Shown: piece after piece, positions 16,723 to 24,816 of the stretch
How the letters are laid out: the number at the start of each line of letters is the position of its first letter
Position numbering within the stretch: position 1 is the first letter of the stretch
NCBI GenBank assembly: GCA_902607525.1
Contig: CACLKK010000008.1
Coordinates: 1-35,242, forward strand
Direction: 5' to 3'
Length of the DNA stretch: 35,242 nucleotides
Origin: an uncultured Pelagibacteraceae bacterium
Lineage (GTDB): Bacteria > Pseudomonadota > Alphaproteobacteria > Pelagibacterales > Pelagibacteraceae
Translations under genes and position numbers: made by a program
The notes under the pieces: generated by a model
Databases searched by the model: none
What the model was told of the DNA's origin: nothing
The model's input: only the letters and a program-made list of their open reading frames with translations

Positions 16723-17733
16723 ATGGACATTATAAATGCAATAGTTTTACTTTTAAATTACATATTCGTGCCAGCTTTATCATATGGTTCTCAGTTAGCC
16801 TTAGGTGCGATTTTTGTTTCCTTAATTTATGGAATTTTAAGATTTGCTTATTTTACTGCTGGAGACCTTATGTCATTTGGAACCATGTTTACCATTTTAT
16901 TTACATGGTATTTTCAATCTCTGGGAATTAGTCTTGGTATACTTCCAACAGCATTAATTGCCATCCCGTTTGGGATAGTCATTACAATTTTCTATGTTCT
17001 CGTTAAGGATAAATTAGTTTTTAGCTATTATCGTTTTAAGAAAAGCCCACCTGTTATGCTTGCAATGGTGAGTATTGGAACAATGTTTGTTACCCAAGCA
17101 ATTGTAAGAATAGTTATTGGACCTTTTGACAGAAGATTTTTCGATGGTGAAAAATTTATTTTAAAGGCAAATGAATTTAAAGAAATGACAGGTTTAAACG
17201 AAGGGCTAACTATTAAGTCAACTCAGGTTATTACTTTATTAGTTACAATTGTTGTTGTGTCCGTTTTATTTTGGTTCTTAAACAAAACTAAAACTGGAAA
17301 AAGTATGCGGGCATACTCAGATAATGAAGATTTAGCTTTGTTATCCGGAATAGATCCCAAAAAAGTTGTTATGATAACTTGGGTAATAGCTGCAATTTTA
17401 GCAACAATTGGTGGAACTTTATATGGATTAGATAAAAGTTTTAAACCATTTACTTATTTTAATAATATGCTTCCAATATTTGCAGCTGCTATCGTTGGAG
17501 GCATTGGAAATCCATTTGGAGCTTTTTTAGGAGGTTATGTTATTGCTTTTTCGGAAATACTCATAACTTATGCGTACAAAAAATTCTTTATTTATTTGCT
17601 ACCAGAAAGTATAGAGCCAGATAGTTTGTTACAATTGTTATCAACTGACTATAAGTTTGCCGTTTCATTCTCGATTTTAGTTGTAGTTTTATTATTTAGA
17701 CCTTCAGGAATCTTTAAAGGAAAAGTTTTATGA
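16723..17733 (+). CDS. livH: Branched-chain amino acid-type ABC permease LivH
   Basis: A 336-residue inner-membrane permease with about eight hydrophobic segments, homologous to LivH. Typical features are the N-terminal GSQLALGAIFVSLIYGI region, the conserved cytoplasmic loop TGKSMRAYSDNEDLALLSGID near residues 187-207 (EAA-like ATPase contact), and GGIGNPFGAFLGGY near 260. A periplasmic loop of about 40 residues near 135-170 (RRFFDGEKF...) is longer than in the enterobacterial protein. The ATG at 16723 lies 1 base past the livF stop; an upstream in-frame start at 16684 would overlap livF and add no membrane segment. Overlaps livM by 4 bases (ATGA). Confidence 0.9.
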   Translation: MDIINAIVLLLNYIFVPALSYGSQLALGAIFVSLIYGILRFAYFTAGDLMSFGTMFTILFTWYFQSLGISLGILPTALIAIPFGIVITIFYVLVKDKLVFSYYRFKKSPPVMLAMVSIGTMFVTQAIVRIVIGPFDRRFFDGEKFILKANEFKEMTGLNEGLTIKSTQVITLLVTIVVVSVLFWFLNKTKTGKSMRAYSDNEDLALLSGIDPKKVVMITWVIAAILATIGGTLYGLDKSFKPFTYFNNMLPIFAAAIVGGIGNPFGAFLGGYVIAFSEILITYAYKKFFIYLLPESIEPDSLLQLLSTDYKFAVSFSILVVVLLFRPSGIFKGKVL

Positions 17734-19100
17734 GACAAAATCTAGATGTAATAATTGCTTATATAATAATGCTAGGGTTAATAACTTTAGTAGGGATTTT
17801 TCAGTCTTGGAGTATAGCATTATCAATTTTATGTTTTTGTTTAATATCTGCCGTAATGACGATGGGAGCGAATATTCAATGGGGATATGCGGGATTAATA
17901 AATTTTGGAATTATGGGCTATACAGCTCTTGGCGGGTTAGCAGCTGTTTTAGTTTCAGTTCCACCCGTGAAAGAAGCTTGGCAAGTCGGCGGACTAAATA
18001 TGATTTTGAGCGTGCTACTAATAGCTTTTATGGTATTTAGTGTTCGTTTTATTATCAAAAATTATAAAAAAACAAAAAAAAGAAATTATGGAATTGCTCT
18101 TGTCATAATAATAGGGTTAATTCTTTTAAGATTAATATCTGGACCTGCAATTGAATCAATCGAAGCTGTTAATCCAGCAACCACTGGTTTTTTAGGTGGC
18201 ATGGGTCTACCAATCATGTTTTCTTGGATTGTTGGAGCTTTTTTTGCTGGAGGATTAGCATATATAATAGGTAAAATTGCATTAGGACTTAGAGCAGATT
18301 ATTTAGCTATAGCAACATTATTAATATCAGAAATTGTAATTGCGGTAATAAAACATGAAGACTGGTTATCTCGTGGTGTTAAAAATGTAATTGGTTTAAA
18401 AAGACCGGTTCCTTATGAAATTGATCTTCAAGCTAAAGAATGGTTTATCAACTTAGTTGCAAAATTCAATCAGGGTACTTTAAGTTTAGTTACCGATACT
18501 TTAGAAAAAGAACAACTGTTAAAACAGTTGGTAATTGAAGGGTCCACAGTATTTGTAAAATTATGCTTTGCAGGTCTTTTCACAATAGTTGTAATTATTT
18601 TATTAATCATAACTCAAAAAGCTCTTTACTCACCCTGGGGCAGAATGATGAGAGCGATTAGAGATAATGAGGAAGCTGCTAATGCAATGGGAAAAAATGT
18701 TGTTAAACAGCATCTTTTAATTTTTGTTCTAGGATCCGCAATAGTTGGAATAGCTGGAGCAATGATGGTTACCTACGACGGTTTATTTACGCCAGGAAGT
18801 TATAGACCAATGCGATATACTTTTTTAATTTGGGTAATGGTAATTGTTGGGGGTAGCGGAAATAATTTTGGAGCAGTTTTAGGTGGTTTTGCTGTATGGT
18901 TTTTATGGATTGAAGCAGCACCAATTGCTCTATTCTTAATTAATTTTTTTACAAGCGGTTTAGATGAAGCAAATGCTTTAAGACTTCATTTAATAGATAG
19001 CATTCCTTATTTTAGGTTTTTAATGATGGGAATAGGCTTGCTCTTGATTATGAGATATAGACCAAAAGGAATTCTTCCTGAAAAAATTAGGCATGTTTAA
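17730..19100 (+). CDS. livM: Branched-chain amino acid-type ABC permease LivM, enlarged
   Basis: A 456-residue permease, the second membrane subunit of the Liv-type transporter. Motifs include NIQWGYAGLINFG near residues 48-60 (the family has NGxxGxxSxG here), LGLRADYLAIATL near 185-197, SPWGRMMRAIRDNEEAANAMGKN near 298-320 (ATPase contact loop), and the C-terminal YRPKGILPE. It is longer than most LivM (about 300-425): there is extra material at about 100-140, and a further soluble insertion at about 210-265 containing KEWFINLVAKFNQ. What the insertion does is unknown. The start overlaps livH by 4 bases. Confidence 0.88.
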   Translation: MRQNLDVIIAYIIMLGLITLVGIFQSWSIALSILCFCLISAVMTMGANIQWGYAGLINFGIMGYTALGGLAAVLVSVPPVKEAWQVGGLNMILSVLLIAFMVFSVRFIIKNYKKTKKRNYGIALVIIIGLILLRLISGPAIESIEAVNPATTGFLGGMGLPIMFSWIVGAFFAGGLAYIIGKIALGLRADYLAIATLLISEIVIAVIKHEDWLSRGVKNVIGLKRPVPYEIDLQAKEWFINLVAKFNQGTLSLVTDTLEKEQLLKQLVIEGSTVFVKLCFAGLFTIVVIILLIITQKALYSPWGRMMRAIRDNEEAANAMGKNVVKQHLLIFVLGSAIVGIAGAMMVTYDGLFTPGSYRPMRYTFLIWVMVIVGGSGNNFGAVLGGFAVWFLWIEAAPIALFLINFFTSGLDEANALRLHLIDSIPYFRFLMMGIGLLLIMRYRPKGILPEKIRHV

Positions 19101-19153
19101 TTAATTTTTTATTAAAGAATTAATTACATTTTGTTCAAATTGACATTAAAGTG

Positions 19154-19167
19154 ACCCAATATGAACT
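19154..19167 (+). promoter_or_regulatory. Putative operator copy 1 (ACCCAATATGAACT)
   Basis: The 14-base sequence lies 46 bases before the ATG at 19213 and 8 bases after a TTGACA (19140-19145). It matches 13 of 14 bases of the minus-strand sequence at 20452-20465 upstream of the winged-helix regulator gene. Function is inference. Confidence 0.4.
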
Positions 19168-19212
19168 CTAAAAACATGGATCAGATTTAATATTTGTGAT
19201 GTAATTTCTCTT

Positions 19213-19425
19213 ATGAAGAGGGGAACGAGCGAAGGGGTTTTAAACGATAGCGATAAAAATGATTCATATTTAAATGATCGTTTTACATCTAAAGCTAGAG
19301 TAAATCTTAATGATTTATTAAAAAAAAAAACAGAAGAAAGAAAAATAGATAAAAAAACAAATTTATTAATTTTTTCTGGTGCTTCGGCAGTTGCCGCAGT
19401 CGTTTTTGTAATACTTAGCTTATAA
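19213..19425 (+). CDS. Small tail-anchored membrane protein (70 aa)
   Basis: Not recognised. The product is a 70-residue protein with a strongly charged N-terminal region (residues 1-47, rich in K, D, E, R; KARVNLNDLLKKKTEERK) that should form a helix, and one C-terminal hydrophobic segment at about residues 49-69 ending at the stop. That is the layout of a tail-anchored inner-membrane protein with a cytoplasmic domain. It has its own upstream region with TTGACA at 19140-19145 and ends 3 bases before the convergent regulator gene. A shared promoter element with that regulator suggests it is a target. Confidence 0.72.
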   Translation: MKRGTSEGVLNDSDKNDSYLNDRFTSKARVNLNDLLKKKTEERKIDKKTNLLIFSGASAVAAVVFVILSL

Positions 19426-19428
19426 AAT

Positions 19429-20433
19429 TTAAGATTTGTGATGCATTAAGCTATTTAGAATAATAGCAATGTACTCGCTGAAAGTTTTAATAGTAAAACC
19501 AACATTTTCTTTACTTAAAATATTTTTAGTTCTCGAATCGATAGATTGATTTACTGAATATCTTTTAGTTGTTTCTTCACGTGTTAAAAAACCATAACTT
19601 ACAAGCTTTTCTAGTTTTCTAATAGCGGTAGCTCTAGGTATTCCAGTGACTTCAGACACAGAAGTTGCACTAATAGAACAATTTTTACATTCATCCTTAT
19701 TAACTTGGCCAATTATTTTGAATACGTTATCTAAATTTATTACGGGCATAGTTTGATCTATATATTTTAATGTGGGTAGTGTAGCCTGAAGGACAATTAA
19801 CAATAGATCATTATCTTTTAATTTTAGTTGCCACCATTTTAACCAATCTAGTTGACAAGACAAATAGTGGTACCAATAAAAAGAAAATTGTGAGCGCAAT
19901 TCACTTTCTATCACTTTGTTTTCAAATTTTATATTGAGACTATGCATAATTTTTGAAATAAATACTGATAAATTTTTTGTTTCATCATCGATAATTTTAA
20001 ATAAAGCTTCTTTTTCTTTTGATTGAAGGTCCCAGTAGTAGCCTTTATTTTTTTTATCTTTTAATAAAAAGCCTATACTCATCAAATTTTTAATTTTTCT
20101 CCTTACAGTTTCTTTCGGTATACCTGTCATTTTTACTACTTGTGTGATTTTTTCTGTTGGTTTCTCTATTGTATTAAAATTCTTCCAAAAATTTTCTCTA
20201 GATACATTAAAATTCAAATCTTTTTCTCTTTGCCTAATTATTGATAAATGTACATTTCTAGAAAAACAAAGAATGATGTTTGCAGTTTCAATACTTTTAT
20301 ATCTTCTATAAACACCACACAAAAAAGAACTTTGCGATTCATAAAAAGCTTGCATTAAACTTGCGTAGTGAGTTTTAATAAGTTTAGAAACATCGTCGGG
20401 AGAAATTGTGTAATTTTTTCGAAGAGGAATCAT
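19429..20433 (-). CDS. Transcriptional regulator with two winged-helix motifs
   Basis: A 334-residue protein, no membrane segment. Two similar helix-turn-helix units are visible: ITQVVKMTGIPKETVRRKIKNL near residues 95-117 followed by a wing (GFLLKDKKNKGYY), and VSEVTGIPRATAIRKLEKL near 260-280 followed by GFLTREETTKRY. Both read as MarR/IclR-like recognition helices preceded by the GIP turn, so the protein looks like an internal duplication with a connecting helical region. Cysteines C251 and C254 in DECKNCSI lie next to the second unit and might bind metal or respond to redox; that is speculative. The family is not one I recognise by name. Confidence 0.75.
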   Translation of the reverse strand: MIPLRKNYTISPDDVSKLIKTHYASLMQAFYESQSSFLCGVYRRYKSIETANIILCFSRNVHLSIIRQREKDLNFNVSRENFWKNFNTIEKPTEKITQVVKMTGIPKETVRRKIKNLMSIGFLLKDKKNKGYYWDLQSKEKEALFKIIDDETKNLSVFISKIMHSLNIKFENKVIESELRSQFSFYWYHYLSCQLDWLKWWQLKLKDNDLLLIVLQATLPTLKYIDQTMPVINLDNVFKIIGQVNKDECKNCSISATSVSEVTGIPRATAIRKLEKLVSYGFLTREETTKRYSVNQSIDSRTKNILSKENVGFTIKTFSEYIAIILNSLMHHKS

Positions 20434-20451
20434 GTTATCTTTCTGAAGGGC

Positions 20452-20465
20452 AGTCCATATTGGGT
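20452..20465 (-). promoter_or_regulatory. Putative operator copy 2 (ACCCAATATGGACT, minus strand)
   Basis: Read on the minus strand it matches copy 1 at 19154-19167 except for one base. It lies 18 bases from the regulator start codon and just downstream of the -10 like element at 20469-20474, a position where a bound repressor would block transcription. Function is inference. Confidence 0.4.
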
Positions 20466-20468
20466 TTT

Positions 20469-20497
20469 ATTTGACCAATTTAGGGACAATATGTCAA
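20469..20497 (-). promoter_or_regulatory. Probable promoter of the winged-helix regulator with overlapping dyad
   Basis: On the minus strand a perfect TTGACA (20492-20497) and TCAAAT (20469-20474) are separated by 17 bases. The -35 overlaps a dyad GACA-ATA-TGTC at 20485-20495, which contains the CAATATG core shared with both 14-base copies. This arrangement suggests autoregulation. On the plus strand TTGACC at 20471-20476 could also serve the ccm genes, though no good -10 follows. Confidence 0.45.
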
Positions 20498-20532
20498 TTG
20501 TTTTTAAAATTTTTTTAGGGTAGTAATTTGTT

Positions 20533-20757
20533 ATGAATATTGAGCTTTTAGTTTTTAATGGTTATGGACAGTTTATTTGGCCAGCATTTATATTCACATT
20601 TTCAATTTGTTTTTTACTTTATATAAAAACAAAAAAAGATTTTCAAAAGCAAGAAAAGCTTTTTCTAAATGAATTTAATAAATTGCAAGCTGTAGAAATT
20701 AAAATCAAAAAGAGAAAAGAAAATACCAAAGAAGCTCTATCTGGAATCTCAATTTAA
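20533..20757 (+). CDS. ccmD: Heme exporter protein CcmD
   Basis: A 74-residue protein with one membrane segment at about residues 12-29 (GQFIWPAFIFTFSICFLLYI) and a basic, helical cytoplasmic tail. CcmD is a small inner-membrane subunit that releases heme-loaded CcmE from the CcmABC complex. The FIWPAF motif at the start of the membrane helix corresponds to the conserved (Y/F)VWPAY of CcmD. The identification depends on this motif plus position 17 bases before ccmE. Slightly longer than many CcmD proteins (50-70 residues). Confidence 0.85.
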   Translation: MNIELLVFNGYGQFIWPAFIFTFSICFLLYIKTKKDFQKQEKLFLNEFNKLQAVEIKIKKRKENTKEALSGISI

Positions 20758-20774
20758 TTAAAAAAGCATGTTAA

Positions 20775-21200
20775 ATGTTGGGTAAGAAAGTTAAATCAAG
20801 GGTTTTTTACTTGATCCTTCTTTTAGCAACTGCAACTGCAGTCATTTTTATTACACTTAAATCTTTAGAAGATAATGTTGTCTATTTTTATTCTCCAACT
20901 GAAATTTATAATAAGCCAAGCATTTCATTTAATAAAAAAATACGCATAGGGGGTTTAGTCAAAGAAAAATCAGTTAAAAAAAAAGAAAATTCAGTAAATT
21001 TTATTATAACTGATTTAAAAAATGAAGTTATCGTTTCTTACAGCGGTTTATTACCAAATTTATTTTCCGAAGGAAAAGGGGTTATTGCTGAAGGACTTCT
21101 TACTGATAAAAAATATTTTGTTGCGGATAAAATTTTGGCTAAACATGATGAAAATTATATGCCACCAGAAGTTAAAAAGGCCTTAGAAGATGCTAAATAA
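20775..21200 (+). CDS. ccmE: Cytochrome c-type biogenesis heme chaperone CcmE
   Basis: A 141-residue periplasmic heme chaperone anchored by one N-terminal membrane segment at about residues 10-28. The beta-barrel (OB-fold) domain follows, with [12 protein letters not shown] near 56-67 and the [21 protein letters not shown] block near 113-133. The histidine of HDENY is the residue that binds heme covalently in the family, with the conserved tyrosine four residues later. Length is typical. The 3' end overlaps the first possible ATG of ccmC. Confidence 0.95.
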   Translation: MLGKKVKSRVFYLILLLATATAVIFITLKSLEDNVVYFYSPTEIYNKPSISFNKKIRIGGLVKEKSVKKKENSVNFIITDLKNEVIVSYSGLLPNLFSEGKGVIAEGLLTDKKYFVADKILAKHDENYMPPEVKKALEDAK

Positions 21201-21903
21201 AATGTTAAAAAATTTTTTTCCAGGAAAAATTATTTCTTTAGAGAATAAGTGGATTAACATTCTTTTAATTTTAATGATTTTTGTTATTTTTATTGGACTT
21301 ATATATGCACTATTTATTTCTCCCCCTGACTATATCCAGGGAGACGCTGTAAGAATAATGTATGTGCATGTACCCTCATCTTTTATTTCTTTAGGGTGTT
21401 TTGCAGTTATTGGAACAGCCTCAATATTAAATTTAATTTTTAAAGCTAGGTTTATGTCTTTAATTGCCAAAAGCTTAGCGCCGGCTGGCATAATTTTTAC
21501 AATAATATCAATAGTCACAGGATCATTATGGGGTAAACCGACCTGGGGAGTTTGGTGGGTGTGGGACGCAAGGCTGACTTCTATGTTAATTTTATTTTTT
21601 TTTTATTTTGCTTATATTTTGACTTGGAAATTTGTTAACGATTTTGAAAAAGCAAATAAAATTTCCTCAATAATTGCTATTATAGGTTTACTCAATTTAC
21701 CCGTTATAAAATACTCTGTTGACTGGTGGAATACACTACACCAGCCATCAAGCATTACTCTTACTTCTGCGCCGACGATTCATTATAAAATGCTTATTCC
21801 TCTAATTATAATGTTACTAGGATTTGTTATTTTTTCTCTAATTATTTTTTTAATGAAATACAAAACTGAAATAATGAAGTTTAAATTAAATAAAAAAAAA
21901 TAA
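21190..21903 (+). CDS. ccmC: Heme export protein CcmC
   Basis: A 237-residue inner-membrane protein with six membrane helices that loads heme onto CcmE. The tryptophan-rich WWD signature is present as [17 protein letters not shown] near residues 114-130, and conserved histidines flank it (HVPSSF near residue 60, HQPSS near 184). A second in-frame ATG at 21202 lies 1 base after the ccmE stop and would shorten the product by four residues; either start is possible. The downstream end converges on ccmH with a 17-base gap. Confidence 0.95.
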   Translation: MLNKMLKNFFPGKIISLENKWINILLILMIFVIFIGLIYALFISPPDYIQGDAVRIMYVHVPSSFISLGCFAVIGTASILNLIFKARFMSLIAKSLAPAGIIFTIISIVTGSLWGKPTWGVWWVWDARLTSMLILFFFYFAYILTWKFVNDFEKANKISSIIAIIGLLNLPVIKYSVDWWNTLHQPSSITLTSAPTIHYKMLIPLIIMLLGFVIFSLIIFLMKYKTEIMKFKLNKKK

Positions 21904-21920
21904 TTAGAAAGCTATATAAT

Positions 21921-22340
21921 TTATTTAGATTTTTTGTTGTGAGATAAAACCACATAAACTCCAATTACAAAAAAAATAAAAGGTAAAAACCAAAGAGCAA
22001 GTGTAGTCAATTTAAAAGGGGGTTTAAGTAGAATAAAATCTCCATATCTGTCTGTTAAAAATTCATATATTTCATCGTTTTTTTTACCTTCTTTTATCTT
22101 GCTTCTAATTATTATACGCAAATCTTTAGCAAGCGGAGCGCTTGATTCATCAATGGATTGATTTTGACAAATCATACATCTTATATTTTTTGAAATATCA
22201 CGGGCTCTCAATTCTAGTTTTTTGTCTTCTAAAACTTCATCTGGTTCAACCCCATAGGATTTATTAAAAAAAGGTAAAAATAAAAAGATCATCATAACTA
22301 TTATAAATATTTTTGTAGATATATGATTTTTATTTATCAT
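21921..22340 (-). CDS. ccmH: Cytochrome c maturation protein CcmH (CycL)
   Basis: A 139-residue membrane-anchored thioredoxin-like protein that reduces apocytochrome c cysteines before heme attachment. The signature RCMICQNQSIDES (the RCxxCQNQ motif) is near residues 54-66, after a probable signal/anchor at about 9-27. A C-terminal membrane segment lies at about 112-131. Length is normal for the short CcmH form that lacks the CcmI/TPR extension; no ccmI lies in the window. Its start overlaps the end of ccmG by 11 bases. Confidence 0.94.
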   Translation of the reverse strand: MINKNHISTKIFIIVMMIFLFLPFFNKSYGVEPDEVLEDKKLELRARDISKNIRCMICQNQSIDESSAPLAKDLRIIIRSKIKEGKKNDEIYEFLTDRYGDFILLKPPFKLTTLALWFLPFIFFVIGVYVVLSHNKKSK

Positions 22341-22863
22341 TTTTTTTAATTATTGAGTTTATTTTTTTAAATATTTTATTATTCACTGGTCCTACATGGC
22401 GATATTGAATAATTCCTTCTGGGCTAACAACAAAAGTTTCTGGGATTCCATAAACTCCCCAATCTATTGCTATCCTTCCATTCTTATCTATAGCTATATT
22501 AGAATAAGGGTTTCCTAATTTTTTGAGCCAAGCCAAAGCTTTTTTGGGATTATCTTTATAATTTATACCTATTACTTTAATTGTTTCATCATCTGAAAAA
22601 CGTTGGATAAATTTATGTTCTGTGGAACAAGATTTACACCATGATGCAAAAAAATTTACTAAAACAGTTTTATTCTCAAACTCTTTAACTGAAAGAAATT
22701 TTTCTTTTTTTAATAGCGATTCTGTTTCAAATTTTGGATAATTTTTATTTAATAAAGTGGATGGGATCTCAGATGGATTTCTATCAATTATTAATAAATA
22801 AAAAAAAGTCAACAAAACTAATGAAAAGATAACAAAAGGTAGTATTAAAATTTTTTTTTTCAT
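22330..22863 (-). CDS. ccmG: Thiol:disulfide interchange protein CcmG/DsbE
   Basis: A 177-residue periplasmic thioredoxin-like protein of cytochrome c maturation. One N-terminal membrane anchor lies at about residues 4-24. The redox motif is WCKSC near residue 74-78, with the GVYGIPETFVVSPEG block containing the cis-proline and the CcmG-specific acidic pocket near 137-151. It passes reducing power from the DsbD/CcdA pathway to CcmH or apocytochrome. It starts at the ccmF stop (1-base overlap) and overlaps ccmH by 11 bases. Confidence 0.94.
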   Translation of the reverse strand: MKKKILILPFVIFSLVLLTFFYLLIIDRNPSEIPSTLLNKNYPKFETESLLKKEKFLSVKEFENKTVLVNFFASWCKSCSTEHKFIQRFSDDETIKVIGINYKDNPKKALAWLKKLGNPYSNIAIDKNGRIAIDWGVYGIPETFVVSPEGIIQYRHVGPVNNKIFKKINSIIKKNDK

Positions 22864-24752
22864 TAGGATAAATTTTTTAATTTTTTCAAATTACTATTTA
22901 CCGAGATAATTCCACCCGCAAATATTGCAAAAGCACCAATCCATATCCAAATTACAAGAGGATTATAATAAATTCTAACTACCCATCCATCATTCAGATT
23001 TCCTTCTCCTATTACAATGTAAAGATCCCCTAATAAACTAGTATGTATTGAAGCTTCAGTGGTAAAAATATTAGTTATTGGATAAAATCTGTTTTCAGGC
23101 TTAAGCTTTGTTACAATGTTTTTTTTGTTATCATGAACTACGAAGTTACCTTGTAAAGCTAAATAGTTTGATCTTTTGATTTCTTTTATTTCCTTAAAAA
23201 CAATATTATATTTATTGACCTGAACGTTATTGTTAATTTTCATTCTAGAAATTTTTTCTTCCTGCCACACGCTTGAACCTGTTATACCTAGAATTAGCAA
23301 TCCAATGCCTAAATGCGCCACAATCATTCCCAAAGAATGATTTTTAACTTTTTTTATTAAAATCATAATATTATTAAAGATAATCCAAAAAGCTAATGTT
23401 ATACCCGCGACCCCAATTAAACTGTATGATTGATAAAATAAAAAAACAATCATTGTCATTATTGCTGTAAGAAAAATGCTAGGAAGTATTTTTTTAAAAA
23501 TTTTTAATTTATCTTCTTTGCCCCAAGATAAAATTGGTCCTATGCCCATAATTAAAATAGCAGGCATTATTATTGGAACAACCGTAGAATTATAATAAGG
23601 TTCACCAACTGAAATTTTATTACTAGTTAGAGCTTCTATTAAAAGAGGATAAACTGTTCCTAAAAAAACTGTGGAGCATACTACAACCATGAGAATATTA
23701 TTTACAAGAATTGATCCTTCTTTACTAAAAAAAGTAAAATAATTTTTATTAAAATATTTTTTTGAATTGTTTCCAAATAATATTAAGGAATATCCACCAA
23801 GTAATGCAGTAAAAATAAGTATATATATTCCTCTAGATGGATCCAAAGCAAAAGTATGAACGCTTGTTAGTATGCCCGATCTAACCAGAAAAGTTCCTAC
23901 TACACTTAGTAGAAAAGTAAGTATGGACAAAAACAATACCCACGCTTGTAAAGATTTTCTTTTTTCAACAATAATAAGAGAGTGCAAAAGGGCAGTACCA
24001 AGAAGCCAAGGCATAAAAGAGGCGTTTTCAACCGGATCCCAAAACCACCAACCACCCCAACCTAATTCGTAGTAAGCCCATATAGAACCTAGAGCAATAC
24101 CTATAGATAAAAAACTCCAAGCAGCTACAACAAAAGGTTTCATATAATTAAACCAAAGAATTTTTTCTTCGTTATTTAATTTTAATGTAGCAATACTCAT
24201 AGAAAATGCTGCAGAAAAACCGACGTATCCAATATAAAGCAAAGGAGGATGGATTGCTAAAGCCGGATCTTGTAAAATTGGATTAAATCCTAAACCATCC
24301 TGTTCATTAGAAATCATTCTCTCAAATGGGTTTGACGTAAGCACAGTGAACAATATAAATCCTATGGTAATTAATGCCTGAGTTTCTAAAGATTTTAAAA
24401 TAAAAAAATAATTTTTTTTGCTATTTAATTTAAATATAAAATAATTAAAAATAGTTAAAACAAGTATCCATAAAAGCATCGAGCCTTCATGATTTCCCCA
24501 GACTCCTGAAACTTTATAAAGCAAAGGTTTTGTTGTATGTGAATTCTGAAATACATTTAATAAACTAAAATCTGAAATTACATACGCATACATTAATAAG
24601 AAAAAGGATGCGGTAGATGAAATTAATAATCCAATGACGCTAACACCAATAAATTTTAAATTTTGTTGATTAATTTTTCGTGAGATAAAAAATTGAGAAA
24701 TTGCAAAAAATAATGATGACCAGAGTAAAAAATTTCCTAAATATGAAGTCAT
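22863..24752 (-). CDS. ccmF: Cytochrome c heme lyase subunit CcmF
   Basis: A 629-residue, multi-pass inner-membrane protein (about 14 helices) that attaches heme to apocytochrome c with CcmH. The WWD signature GWGGWWFWDPVENASFMPWL is near residues 228-247, and conserved histidines occur in NHEGSMLLW near 87-95, HPPLLYIGYVG near 168-178 and VHTFALDP near 294-301. A soluble C-terminal part holds the periplasmic domain before the final helix at about 596-614. Length fits the family (about 620-660). It is first of the minus-strand ccmF-ccmG-ccmH set, 64 bases after ispH, so both may share a transcript. Confidence 0.96.
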   Translation of the reverse strand: MTSYLGNFLLWSSLFFAISQFFISRKINQQNLKFIGVSVIGLLISSTASFFLLMYAYVISDFSLLNVFQNSHTTKPLLYKVSGVWGNHEGSMLLWILVLTIFNYFIFKLNSKKNYFFILKSLETQALITIGFILFTVLTSNPFERMISNEQDGLGFNPILQDPALAIHPPLLYIGYVGFSAAFSMSIATLKLNNEEKILWFNYMKPFVVAAWSFLSIGIALGSIWAYYELGWGGWWFWDPVENASFMPWLLGTALLHSLIIVEKRKSLQAWVLFLSILTFLLSVVGTFLVRSGILTSVHTFALDPSRGIYILIFTALLGGYSLILFGNNSKKYFNKNYFTFFSKEGSILVNNILMVVVCSTVFLGTVYPLLIEALTSNKISVGEPYYNSTVVPIIMPAILIMGIGPILSWGKEDKLKIFKKILPSIFLTAIMTMIVFLFYQSYSLIGVAGITLAFWIIFNNIMILIKKVKNHSLGMIVAHLGIGLLILGITGSSVWQEEKISRMKINNNVQVNKYNIVFKEIKEIKRSNYLALQGNFVVHDNKKNIVTKLKPENRFYPITNIFTTEASIHTSLLGDLYIVIGEGNLNDGWVVRIYYNPLVIWIWIGAFAIFAGGIISVNSNLKKLKNLS

Positions 24753-24816
24753 AAGTTAAATTCATAATACTACTTTTTAAACAATATCAGAACCTACTAA
24801 CCGTCACATCCATCAA

